Assembly (NCBI GenBank): GCA_004357365.1
Contig: SMVT01000160.1
Location: forward strand, 1-10,827
Length of the DNA: 10,827 nt
Direction of reading: 5' to 3'
From: Nitrospina sp.
Lineage (GTDB): Bacteria > Nitrospinota > Nitrospinia > Nitrospinales > Nitrospinaceae
Shown here: positions 1 through 6,189 of the stretch, in pieces
Layout of the letters: each line of letters starts with the position of its first letter
Position numbering within the stretch: position 1 is the first letter of the stretch
The notes under the pieces: model-generated
Databases searched by the model: none
Told to the model about the DNA's origin: nothing
Seen by the model: the letters and a program-made list of their open reading frames with translations, nothing else
Position numbers and translations under genes: made by a program

Positions 1-222
1 AAGCATCTTGACGGTGCGCAGGCGGGGGTAGCGCATGAGTTCTTCCAACTCTTCCAGGATCACGTCCTTGTCGTTTATTTCCAGTTTGAACTTGGGATCC
101 TCGCTGGTTTCGGCGCGGGCGAACATGTCGCCCTCATGCACGACCATCGATTCGCTTTGGTCGATATCGGTGATCAGGGTCATGCTGTTGCGCACCAGGC
201 TTTCAAACAGGGAGCCGCTCAT
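1..222 (-). CDS. Partial hypothetical protein, possible LRR-family N-terminus
   Basis: Seen: reading the minus strand from an ATG at 222 gives 74 codons open to the window edge (protein starts MSGSLFESLVRNSMTLITDI). The start overlaps the aroK stop as ATGA, so the two genes are translationally coupled and this gene is second in the operon. The sequence is acidic and has no signal peptide. Residues 42-74 (EDPKFELEIN, then LEELEELMRYPRLRTVKML) resemble the start of the LRR region in the protein encoded at 2131-3072 (DPHRLELKGR...VRSLDV). Inference: it may be another member of the local LRR family. Only the N-terminus is visible, so the function is unknown. The reading frame is secure; the family call is tentative. 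Confidence 0.7.
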   Translation of the reverse strand, partial: MSGSLFESLVRNSMTLITDIDQSESMVVHEGDMFARAETSEDPKFKLEINDKDVILEELEELMRYPRLRTVKML

Positions 223-749
223 GCGTTCACCCAGGATTGTTTTTTAAAATAATTGATGATTTCATACACCGTTTCGTCCGGCCGCTTTTCCGTGGTGTCG
301 CACACCAGATCGGCGGCGGCGTGGTATTGGTCCTGCCGTTCGGCGAGGACCTTGCGGTGTTCGTCCTCCCAGGGCAGCCCTTTCTTGAGCGGAGGGCGCT
401 TGTTGCGATCCCTCCGCAGGCGGCTGAGCAGGGTATCGATGTGAGCGGTCAGCAAAACCGCCTTGCCGTCGGCCTTGAGCTTTCGGATATTGCGGTCGTT
501 CAAAACCACCCCGCCGCCGCAATCGATGATGGCGTCCTGGGCCTCGTTCGCCACCTGTTCCACAATGGTGGCTTCGATCTCCCGGAACCGGACCCACCCC
601 CACATACTGACGATTTCCGGGATGGTGATGCCCACCGCCTCTTCGATCATGGCGTCGAGTCTGTACAGGCGGCGCTCCAGTTGTTTCGACAACAACTTGG
701 ATATCACCGACTTGCCGGTACCGCGATAACCTAACAGTATGATATTCAC
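219..749 (-). CDS. aroK: Shikimate kinase (AroK/AroL family)
   Basis: Cytosolic enzyme that phosphorylates shikimate with ATP to shikimate 3-phosphate in the pathway to chorismate and aromatic amino acids. The 176-residue length is typical. Visible motifs: Walker A GYRGTGKS (residues 7-14), Asp32 in the shikimate-binding helix (LDAMIEEAVG), FR at 55-56, the GGG of the Walker B/substrate loop at 78-80 (DCGGG), lid Arg in RPPL at 118-121, and ERQDQY with Arg138 near the adenine site. One departure is LDA where many members have DTD, but the Asp itself is kept. The start is GTG with a GGGAG Shine-Dalgarno about 8 nt upstream. The downstream gene overlaps its stop by ATGA. A candidate promoter lies at 796-823 in the gap shared with the divergent Sel1-like gene. 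Confidence 0.93.
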   Translation of the reverse strand: MNIILLGYRGTGKSVISKLLSKQLERRLYRLDAMIEEAVGITIPEIVSMWGWVRFREIEATIVEQVANEAQDAIIDCGGGVVLNDRNIRKLKADGKAVLLTAHIDTLLSRLRRDRNKRPPLKKGLPWEDEHRKVLAERQDQYHAAADLVCDTTEKRPDETVYEIINYFKKQSWVNA

Positions 750-795
750 AAAAAAAACTCCCGAAACCCCGCCGTTCTGAACGTTTGGATGGCAG

Positions 796-823
796 GTTAT
801 AATGTTTCGATTCGGGATGCAAA
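796..823 (-). promoter_or_regulatory. Candidate sigma70-type promoter for aroK
   Basis: On the minus strand, TTTGCA (4 of 6 to the -35 consensus, 818-823) and TATAAC (5 of 6 to the -10, 796-801) are 16 bp apart. They lie about 47 bp upstream of the aroK GTG. The call rests on sequence match only. Confidence 0.4.
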
Positions 824-881
824 CGAATCTCCCCGGCCAGGGCGCAAACCTTAATTAAATAAACCCGCTCCCCTGCGGATA

Positions 882-890
882 TGGTAAAAT
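882..890 (+). promoter_or_regulatory. Candidate extended -10 promoter for the Sel1-like gene
   Basis: TGGTAAAAT has the form TGnTAAAAT, an extended -10 element 58 bp upstream of the GTG start at 948. No convincing -35 hexamer is seen, as is usual for extended -10 promoters. The match is modest. Confidence 0.35.
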
Positions 891-947
891 CTTTGAAACT
901 TCAACTGTCGCATCCATTGTGCGGCTTTCCCTGAAAGGGATCTTGTC

Positions 948-1409
948 GTGAATATCAAACCCATTATCTGGATCACCCCCTGGGTCATGGTCTATTTCTT
1001 GGCGGTCGGCAATGAAGTTTGGGCAGAGGAGGACAATCTTCTGGATTCATGCAATAAAGGCAATTCAGCCGCCTGTTTTGAACGGGGTAAAAAATATGTC
1101 ACCTTGGATAGGGACAATAAGAAAGCCATTGTTCTGTTCCGGAAGGCTTGCTCGGCGGACTATATGACCGCCTGCCTGTGGGGCGGCAACCTGATTCAGG
1201 GCACGGGCAAGCAGTACAGCCCCCAGTGGAAAGAGGCCTCCAAAATGTTCAAGAAGGCCTGTGACGCGGGTGAAGATGCGGGTTGTTTCAACCTCGGCGC
1301 CCTGTATTACAAGGAAGGCCGGGCCAGCAGAGCCAAAAAGCAGTTCAAGAAGGCCTGCGACATGGGCAATCAACCCGGCTGTGATAACGTCAAATGGCTT
1401 TCGAAATAA
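948..1409 (+). CDS. Exported Sel1-like repeat protein, cysteine-rich
   Basis: A 153-residue protein with an N-terminal signal peptide: hydrophobic residues about 5-20, likely cleaved after VWA (residue 26). The mature part consists of Sel1-like (TPR-related) repeats, with units such as FKKACDAGEDAGCFNLGALY. Cysteines occur as four evenly built CX7C pairs: 35/43, 68/76, 105/113 and 137/145. In the related Helicobacter cysteine-rich proteins such pairs form disulfides that staple each helical hairpin, so a periplasmic or secreted scaffold is likely. The start is GTG with AAGGGA 7 nt upstream. The gene is 24 bp from the following LRR gene, so the two are probably co-transcribed. The binding partner is unknown. 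Confidence 0.85.
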   Translation: MNIKPIIWITPWVMVYFLAVGNEVWAEEDNLLDSCNKGNSAACFERGKKYVTLDRDNKKAIVLFRKACSADYMTACLWGGNLIQGTGKQYSPQWKEASKMFKKACDAGEDAGCFNLGALYYKEGRASRAKKQFKKACDMGNQPGCDNVKWLSK

Positions 1410-1433
1410 CGATTAAATATCAAGAATCTGGAA

Positions 1434-2108
1434 ATGGCAAGTCCTAAAAAAAAGCTCAAAAACTGGGAAGAGCTGATCAACGACGGCGAAAACTACGGGG
1501 ACGAGGGCAGGGATTTCAACCCGTTTGAAAAAGCTGTTTTTGAGTGCATCAAAGAAAAGAAAGTCCTGAAAATTCAGGACAGTTTTGTGTTCGTGAAAAC
1601 CGGACACGACGCGTCAAATCCGGACCATCCGGTTCAGCTGGCCCAAATGCTGGCCACCTTCGAGCCGCTGACCATCATCACCAGCCTGATCATCACCCAT
1701 AACCGGTTCAACGCCGAGGCGTTGAAGATTCTGGTCGAATCTCCCTTCCTCAGCAACATCGATTACCTGCACCTCGGGTCCAACGAGTTGGGGGATGAAG
1801 GGGCGAAAATCGTAGCGGAAGTGCCGCTGTTCGCCAAAGTCCATACCCTGAACCTGGAGTGCAACGGTATCGGCGCAGAGGGGGCGAAAGCGTTGGCGAC
1901 TTCCAAAACGCTGACCGAAGTCACCTCATTGAGCATGGTCGACAACCGGGTGGGGAATGAAGGGGCGCTGGCCATCGCGCAATCGGACAACCTCAAGAAC
2001 CTCACCTACCTGCACCTCGGCGGCAACCACGTCAAATCCGAAGAAGTCAAACAGGCCCTGCGCGAATCGTCCAAACTTACCCAGCTCAAAACGCTGAAAT
2101 TGTTCTGA
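1434..2108 (+). CDS. Leucine-rich repeat protein (ribonuclease-inhibitor-like)
   Basis: A 224-residue protein with a lysine-rich start and no signal peptide, so probably cytosolic. Residues about 80-224 are LRRs of the form LxLxxNxIGxEGAxALA. The conserved Asn falls at 90, 117, 144, 171 and 198, an exact 27-residue period that matches the ribonuclease-inhibitor-like class, followed by a final half repeat (LTQLKTLKLF). Residues 1-79 are a non-repeat region of unknown fold. LRR solenoids bind other proteins; no catalytic domain is present. The ATG start has only a weak purine-rich Shine-Dalgarno. It lies 24 bp after the Sel1-like gene and ends 22 bp from a convergent LRR gene with the same repeat type, pointing to local duplication. 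Confidence 0.85.
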   Translation: MASPKKKLKNWEELINDGENYGDEGRDFNPFEKAVFECIKEKKVLKIQDSFVFVKTGHDASNPDHPVQLAQMLATFEPLTIITSLIITHNRFNAEALKILVESPFLSNIDYLHLGSNELGDEGAKIVAEVPLFAKVHTLNLECNGIGAEGAKALATSKTLTEVTSLSMVDNRVGNEGALAIAQSDNLKNLTYLHLGGNHVKSEEVKQALRESSKLTQLKTLKLF

Positions 2109-2130
2109 TCAAAATCCGGTGCGGGAAGGG

Positions 2131-3072
2131 TTATTCCTCGACGTAATCGGGGCGGAGCAGTTCGGGACGGGAGTAGTTGACGAAGGCCGGATTGGTCTCG
2201 ACGCCGTCTTTAAGAACGAGCGTTTTCAGGCGGGTCAGGGTTTGAGTGTTGTACAGGGCGTCTCCTCCCGCTTCTCCAAAATAATTTCTGCCGATATACA
2301 GTTTTTCCAGATGGGTCAACCGGGCAGACTCACCGAGGGCCTTGGCACCTTCGTCGCCGATATTGTTGTTGTCCAGCCACAACACCTGTAACGGTGGCAG
2401 GGATTCGGCCTGAGCCAGCGCCACCGCGCCTGCGTCCCCCAGCTTGTTGGACGTCAGGTTAAATTCCTGCAATTTGGCAAGCGCCCCGCCGCTGAACATT
2501 TCTTTAATGCCCTCTTCGCTGATGTAGTTCCGTTCCATGTCGAGGATCTTCAGGTTGTTCATCATGGCACTCTGCCCCAGGGCTTTCGCGGTGTCATTGC
2601 CGATTAAGTTCCAGCCGAGGGTGAGCGACTCGAGGCCACTCAGGTGGGGGGAGTTGACCAGCGCCACCGTGGCTTCGTCCACCAGTTTGTTGTCTTCCAG
2701 GGATAGCGATTTTAAATTTTTGATTTTTACAGCATCAGACTGCGCCACCTCCTTGACCCCGGCGGTGGTGATGAAGTTAACCGACAGGTTGAGTTCCTCC
2801 AATTGCTCCAGGGTGTCGGCTTCGAACAGGGCCTTCAGGCCGGGATCGCCGATCTGGTTATCGGACACGTCCAGCGAGCGGACCGAACGCACTTGTTCGG
2901 ATCGGGCGAGAATGGTCATCTCGTCGGTCGAAAAATAGCGGCCTTTTAATTCCAACCGGTGCGGGTCCTGCTCCAGTTGTTTTTTGATTTCCTCTTCCAG
3001 CCGGACCGCCTTCTCCTCGAACGTCGGCTCGTTGGATACATACTCGGTGTTGCCATCCCGGGATATGGACAT
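2131..3072 (-). CDS. Leucine-rich repeat protein (ribonuclease-inhibitor-like)
   Basis: A 313-residue protein, hydrophilic and acidic at the N-terminus (about 35 residues, possibly helical), followed by about nine LRR units to near the C-terminus. Counting from the chosen Met, the consensus Asn falls at 72, 99, 128, 155, 182, 209, 236 and 263, a period of 27 with one 29-residue unit. An earlier degenerate unit has Arg45 at the Asn position. No signal peptide or enzyme domain is visible, so a cytosolic protein-binding role is inferred. The frame stays open to a GTG at 3087, but that extension contains the AAGGAG Shine-Dalgarno (3079-3084), so the ATG at 3072 is chosen. It shares its repeat type with the convergent gene at 1434-2108. 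Confidence 0.87.
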   Translation of the reverse strand: MSISRDGNTEYVSNEPTFEEKAVRLEEEIKKQLEQDPHRLELKGRYFSTDEMTILARSEQVRSVRSLDVSDNQIGDPGLKALFEADTLEQLEELNLSVNFITTAGVKEVAQSDAVKIKNLKSLSLEDNKLVDEATVALVNSPHLSGLESLTLGWNLIGNDTAKALGQSAMMNNLKILDMERNYISEEGIKEMFSGGALAKLQEFNLTSNKLGDAGAVALAQAESLPPLQVLWLDNNNIGDEGAKALGESARLTHLEKLYIGRNYFGEAGGDALYNTQTLTRLKTLVLKDGVETNPAFVNYSRPELLRPDYVEE

Positions 3073-3078
3073 CGGACA

Positions 3079-3084
3079 CTCCTT
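3079..3084 (-). promoter_or_regulatory. Ribosome binding site deciding the LRR start
   Basis: AAGGAG on the minus strand, 6 nt upstream of the ATG at 3072. It lies inside the longer reading frame that would begin with GTG at 3087, which argues for the shorter protein. Confidence 0.7.
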
Positions 3085-3158
3085 CACTCAAAACACGCTG
3101 GGTTCAATAGGGACGGACCATTGTAACAACAGAGGTTTCCCTTGCACAAATGTTTTCC

Positions 3159-3277
3159 GTCCCGGCGGGCGGGTGCGGCCCGAAGACCCCCGGCGGAGGC
3201 CCATTGGATCCCATAAATAATATATAACCCATTGAATTAATTGGTTTTATAATTCACTCCGCGTCCGCCGCCGGGAC
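3159..3277. repeat. GC-rich inverted repeat flanking an AT-rich core
   Basis: GTCCCGGCGG at 3159-3168 is the perfect reverse complement of CCGCCGGGAC at 3268-3277. The 99 bp between them include a very AT-rich part (about 3216-3255). They lie between the divergent starts of the LRR gene and the TusA-like gene. The arms are in GC-rich patches, so chance pairing is possible, and no known element is recognised. Confidence 0.35.
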
Positions 3278-3322
3278 TCCGGGGACCGTGGAACCGTGTG
3301 AACATTAAAAAAATTTAATAAT

Positions 3323-3357
3323 GGGTTAACCCGGTTTTAATTTTAACTTCCTATACT
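3323..3357 (+). promoter_or_regulatory. Candidate promoter and palindromic operator for the TusA-like gene
   Basis: TATACT at 3352-3357 matches the -10 consensus in 5 of 6 positions and would start transcription near 3364. No good -35 hexamer is present. The perfect palindrome GGGTTAACCC (3323-3332) covers the place where the -35 would be, which suits a regulator-dependent promoter. No regulator can be named from the sequence. Confidence 0.4.
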
Positions 3358-3385
3358 TATGAGCAGATATCAGGAAAATCGGACG

Positions 3386-3402
3386 GATGCGCAGAGCGCA
3401 TC
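3386..3402 (+). promoter_or_regulatory. Hairpin or dyad in the 5' leader of the TusA-like gene
   Basis: GATGCGC, AGA, GCGCATC: perfect 7-bp arms with a 3-nt loop, 25 nt upstream of the ATG and 12 nt before the GGGGGA Shine-Dalgarno. It could be an RNA hairpin in the leader or a protein-binding dyad in DNA. It does not cover the Shine-Dalgarno. Confidence 0.45.
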
Positions 3403-3427
3403 GGTTCACATTTTGGGGGAATAGATC

Positions 3428-3664
3428 ATGCACATTTTTAAAACTCTGGATATCCGGGGACTCTCCTTCTTCAGCGCTTCCGACAAAATGGCCAAGGCAT
3501 TCAAGGGTGTCACCCGCAACGGTATTCTGGAAATCATCCTGGATAAAAAGAAAAATGTAACCGAAGCCTTCCAACGGTGGGCGGAGGCACGGGGATATTC
3601 GGTATTCAACCGGGACGAAGATCCCCGGATGGTGCGCCTGTTCATCAAGAAGGGAAATGGATAA
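3428..3664 (+). CDS. TusA/SirA-fold protein lacking the catalytic cysteine
   Basis: A 78-residue cytosolic protein of typical TusA length. The N-terminal LDIRGL (7-12), the middle NGILEIILD and the C-terminal VRLFIKKG match the beta-alpha-beta-alpha-beta-beta plan of TusA-like sulfur carriers. In that family the opening motif is RGLxCPxP, and its Cys carries the persulfide. Here the stretch reads RGLSFFSASD, and the whole protein has no cysteine, so it cannot act as a standard sulfurtransferase. A binding or regulatory role is inferred. The start is ATG with GGGGGA 7 nt upstream. It is monocistronic, with a strong terminator after it at 3703-3788. The family call rests on motif and length, not on a search. 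Confidence 0.75.
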   Translation: MHIFKTLDIRGLSFFSASDKMAKAFKGVTRNGILEIILDKKKNVTEAFQRWAEARGYSVFNRDEDPRMVRLFIKKGNG

Positions 3665-3702
3665 ACTTTAAATATATTTTTGCCGCTTAAAACATATTCA
3701 GG

Positions 3703-3788
3703 CCGGCTTCCCCGACGACGAAATCCGGGTGCCCTCCTCTTCCCGGGTTTGATGCCCCTCCTCAAGTCGGGAGAGCCGGTTTGTTTTT
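3703..3788 (+). terminator. Nested two-stem intrinsic terminator after the TusA-like gene
   Basis: The outer stem pairs 3703-3716 with 3766-3779 (14 positions, one C/A mismatch and one G-U pair) and is followed at once by TTTGTTTTT (3780-3788). Inside it, 3721-3729 (AAATCCGGG) pairs with 3742-3750 (CCCGGGTTT), nine pairs including one G-U. Read on the plus strand this is a good intrinsic terminator for the upstream gene. On the minus strand, after coaX, the T-tract is poor. Confidence 0.7.
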
Positions 3789-3811
3789 GGAATCGCCCGG
3801 CCCTCCGAAAA

Positions 3812-4579
3812 TCAGGAACGGTTTCTGTAATGCAGAATCCGAAGCCCCTCCAGCGTTAAAAAAGGATCCACCGTCTTGATAATCTTCACCTGCTTTTGAA
3901 TCACCGGCAGAACGCCGCCGGTGCCAATCACCTGGGCGGGCTTGCCGATCTCGCTCTGCATTTTCGAAACGATACTTTCGATCACCCCCACGAAGCCGTA
4001 CACGGTCCCTGACTGGATACTTTCTTTGGTGGATTTGCCGATCACGTGTTCGGGCAGAACGATGTCCACCGGCGAAAGTTTGGCGGTGCTTTTATAGAGC
4101 GCTTCCAGCGAGATATTCAATCCGGGGAAAATCGCGCCGCCCAGGTACTCGCCTTTCTCCGAAACCGCATCGAAAGTGGTGGCGGTTCCAAAATCGACGA
4201 TGATCAACGGCCCGCCGTATTTTTCAAAACCGGCGATGGCGTTGACGATGCGGTCGGCACCCACTTCGGCGGGATTGTGATACAAAATGGAAATGCCGGT
4301 CTTGATGCCGGGGCCCACCACCAAGGGATCGCTTTTAAGGTATTTTCGGGACAATTCCTCGAACACCGGGATCAGCGGCGGCACCACGCAGGAGATGACG
4401 ATATGGTGAATGCTGGCCGGGCCGATCTCGTTGAGCCTTAAAAATTCGTTGACCAGCACCCAGTATTCATCGGTCGTGCGGTTGCGTTCGGTACGAATGC
4501 GCCAGTGGGTTTTGAGCTCGTCCCCGGCGAACAGACCGAACACAATATTGGTGTTTCCAATGTCAATGGCCAACAACAC
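3812..4579 (-). CDS. coaX: Type III pantothenate kinase
   Basis: Cytosolic enzyme of the ASKHA fold that phosphorylates pantothenate with ATP, the first step of coenzyme A synthesis. The 255-residue length is normal. Visible motifs: DIGNTN (6-11, phosphate-1 loop with Asp6), GADR (107-110), DFGTATT (129-135, phosphate-2 region), GGAIFPGL (147-154), SGTVYGFVG (190-198) and the adenosine-motif GTGG (219-222). The start is GTG with AGGAA a few nt upstream. A perfect TATAAT -10 lies about 35 bp before the start. It is convergent with the TusA-like gene and separated by 102 bp from nirK on the same strand. birA, a common partner of coaX, is not adjacent here. Confidence 0.95.
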   Translation of the reverse strand: MLLAIDIGNTNIVFGLFAGDELKTHWRIRTERNRTTDEYWVLVNEFLRLNEIGPASIHHIVISCVVPPLIPVFEELSRKYLKSDPLVVGPGIKTGISILYHNPAEVGADRIVNAIAGFEKYGGPLIIVDFGTATTFDAVSEKGEYLGGAIFPGLNISLEALYKSTAKLSPVDIVLPEHVIGKSTKESIQSGTVYGFVGVIESIVSKMQSEIGKPAQVIGTGGVLPVIQKQVKIIKTVDPFLTLEGLRILHYRNRS

Positions 4580-4611
4580 AGGATTTCCTACAGTGAAAAA
4601 TCGATGAAGGC

Positions 4612-4617
4612 ATTATA
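4612..4617 (-). promoter_or_regulatory. -10 element of a candidate coaX promoter
   Basis: A perfect TATAAT on the minus strand, about 33 bp upstream of the coaX GTG. The -35 region at 17-18 bp spacing is poor. It suggests that coaX has its own promoter after nirK. Confidence 0.45.
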
Positions 4618-4670
4618 CATGAGGTTCGCCCACAGACCTGGTGTTTCAGGCATTAGGATATCGTAAGGAA

Positions 4671-4689
4671 CCCGGTAATTTTCACCGGG
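4671..4689 (-). terminator. Weak hairpin terminator overlapping the nirK stop
   Basis: CCCGGT and ACCGGG form a 6-bp stem with a 7-nt loop. The hairpin spans the TGA stop of nirK and is followed on the minus strand by TTCCTTA, a poor T-tract. Termination here is probably partial, allowing some read-through into coaX. Confidence 0.35.
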
Positions 4690-5812
4690 GAGACAGCAGG
4701 TCCGGGACGGGGGTGCCCTGGACGTGGAGGATGCCGTAAGCGCCGCGGTCAATCCGGGAGATGGCGTGGTCGAGCAATATATAATCGCCGGAGTTTTCCA
4801 GTGTCAATTCCACCACGGTAGCCCCCCCTGCCGGAACCAGTGTGGTTTGCACGGAAGTCAGCACGTGGTTGAGCGCCGCTTCCGGATGCACCCGGTCGAA
4901 AATTTCCCCGATGATATGAAAGCTGGAAATGCGTGAAACGCCTCCGTTGCCAAAAAAGATGCGAATGGTTTCTCCCTGTTTCGCCTGCAGCGCCCGGGCG
5001 CCGGTCAGGGCTTTGACCCGGCCGTTCAATACAATGTATTCGGGGCGCTCGTCCATCATTTTGCGCGGAGAAAAGGGTTGAAACCCCTGTTGCCCCACCT
5101 CGCCTTCCGTATACACTTCACCCTGCATCACATAAAATTCGCGGTCGACGGCACGCCACCCTTCCGCCGGATCGATTACAATCAATCCATACAGGCCGTT
5201 GGTGATATGGGTGGGAACATTGGGGGTGGCGCAGTGATACACGAACACCCCGGGGTGAATGGCTTTAAAGGTGATGGTTTTTGTTTTCCCCGGTTTCACC
5301 CGCATCATCTGGGCTCCTCCGCCGGGACCGGTCACCGCATGCAGATCGATGGAGTGGTCGTGTGTGCTGGTCGGATGATTCTTCAAGGTCAACTCCACCG
5401 TGTCGCCTACACGCGCCCGCAATAAAGGTCCCGGCACGGTCCGGTTGAACGTCCAGAAAATATAGGGAGTCTTCTCGGCCAATGGCGCCACTACTTCCTG
5501 GGCCTCCAGATGGAACCGGACTTTTTTAGGAGATCGATGTGACGCGGGAGGCGGGACTTCCGATGCGTTTTTGGCAATGTCGGAGACTTGCTGAAACCGG
5601 GCCGGGTCGGCGGAAAGCAGGTGCGGCGCCTCTCCCGGTCCCACGGCCTTTAAATGATCTCCGGAATGTTCCCCATCCGTGACGGCCATGACCGGGTGCG
5701 GTGCCGGATGCGATGGCGCCACCCCCGAATCCGCATGAAGGAAATTGATTCCACAAAAAATCAAAAAAAGGCTCACCAGAAGGATGGAACCTGAATGGAA
5801 TGATCGAGTCAT
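4682..5812 (-). CDS. nirK: Copper-containing nitrite reductase, exported
   Basis: Periplasmic enzyme reducing nitrite to nitric oxide; 376 residues with a signal peptide (hydrophobic 9-25, likely cut after LHA at 27). A His/Pro-rich linker (28-95) precedes two cupredoxin domains (about 97-216 and 220-368). By the NirK pattern: type-1 copper His153, Cys194 and His202; type-2 copper His158, His193 and His349; catalytic Asp156 (HSIDLH) and His299 (SSFHIIGEIF). Family blocks TGPGGGA, VDREFYVMQGE and LVPAGG are clear. The oddity is residue 207: the axial Met of the usual NGMYG is Leu (NGLYG, codon CTG), which in blue copper proteins usually raises the redox potential. The ATG start follows AAAGGTGG. 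A multicopper enzyme of other specificity is possible but less likely. Confidence 0.92.
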   Translation of the reverse strand: MTRSFHSGSILLVSLFLIFCGINFLHADSGVAPSHPAPHPVMAVTDGEHSGDHLKAVGPGEAPHLLSADPARFQQVSDIAKNASEVPPPASHRSPKKVRFHLEAQEVVAPLAEKTPYIFWTFNRTVPGPLLRARVGDTVELTLKNHPTSTHDHSIDLHAVTGPGGGAQMMRVKPGKTKTITFKAIHPGVFVYHCATPNVPTHITNGLYGLIVIDPAEGWRAVDREFYVMQGEVYTEGEVGQQGFQPFSPRKMMDERPEYIVLNGRVKALTGARALQAKQGETIRIFFGNGGVSRISSFHIIGEIFDRVHPEAALNHVLTSVQTTLVPAGGATVVELTLENSGDYILLDHAISRIDRGAYGILHVQGTPVPDLLSPR

Positions 5813-5835
5813 GAGCCACCTTTAAAAAGAGTATG

Positions 5836-5866
5836 GAGCCAAAAAAATACCATTGTTCTATGGCTC
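5836..5866. repeat. Inverted repeat in the nirK 5' region
   Basis: GAGCCA at 5836-5841 and TGGCTC at 5861-5866 form 6-bp arms around a 19-nt loop that itself holds CCAT/ATGG, 24 bp before the nirK ATG. ATACCAT at 5848-5854 also recurs inverted as ATGGTAT near 5920. It could be a leader hairpin or an operator. No canonical FNR-type TTGAT-N4-ATCAA site was seen. Confidence 0.35.
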
Positions 5867-6034
5867 TCTACACACATTAATAAAAACCCCTCTAAGATAA
5901 TGCCTTATTTAACCGAGAAATGGTATGTGAATGGGATGGTTGAAATCCCAAACAGTTTTGAAAAACCAACAGCGGTCTGGCACTTGTTTGTTTTATGGGG
6001 AGTTAACAGCATTTTTTAGACCAGGGCCGGTGCT

Positions 6035-6065
6035 CCTGAAATCCTTTGAATACAAGGGTTTCAGG
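6035..6065 (+). other. Strong 12-bp hairpin of unknown role
   Basis: CCTGAAATCCTT (6035-6046) pairs with AAGGGTTTCAGG (6054-6065) across all 12 positions with one G-U pair and a 7-nt loop (TGAATAC). It has no T-tract and lies upstream of the best promoter, so it is not a terminator of that transcript. It could be a DNA dyad or part of an unrecognised RNA. Confidence 0.45.
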
Positions 6066-6116
6066 CATTCTAAAAGCGGTGTACCGGAAATTTTACCGAC
6101 CCACCTATTTATAGTA

Positions 6117-6145
6117 TTGATTTATAAGGGTTTTGGTCTGATAAT
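6117..6145 (+). promoter_or_regulatory. Sigma70-type promoter for the signalling operon
   Basis: TTGATT (6117-6122, 4 of 6) and GATAAT (6140-6145, 5 of 6) are separated by exactly 17 bp, giving a transcript start near 6152. That leaves a leader of about 145 nt before the ATG at 6297, with a terminator hairpin inside it. Confidence 0.6.
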
Positions 6146-6189
6146 AATTTTACACACTATTTTTCAAATATATACGGGCAACCTGCTGC

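Noticed and set aside
237..734. 165-residue plus-strand frame over aroK
   Set aside because: Antisense shadow of a gene with all shikimate kinase motifs.
2109..2130. Bidirectional terminator between the convergent LRR genes
   Set aside because: The 22-bp gap contains no stem or T-tract.
3406..3765. 119-residue minus-strand frame over the TusA-like gene and terminator
   Set aside because: Arg/Pro/Ser-rich shadow; the plus-strand gene has a ribosome site and a recognisable fold.
4741..5812. NirK signal sequence as a lipoprotein signal (Cys20)
   Set aside because: The residue before the Cys is Phe, which does not fit a lipobox; LHA at 25-27 is a normal signal peptidase I site.
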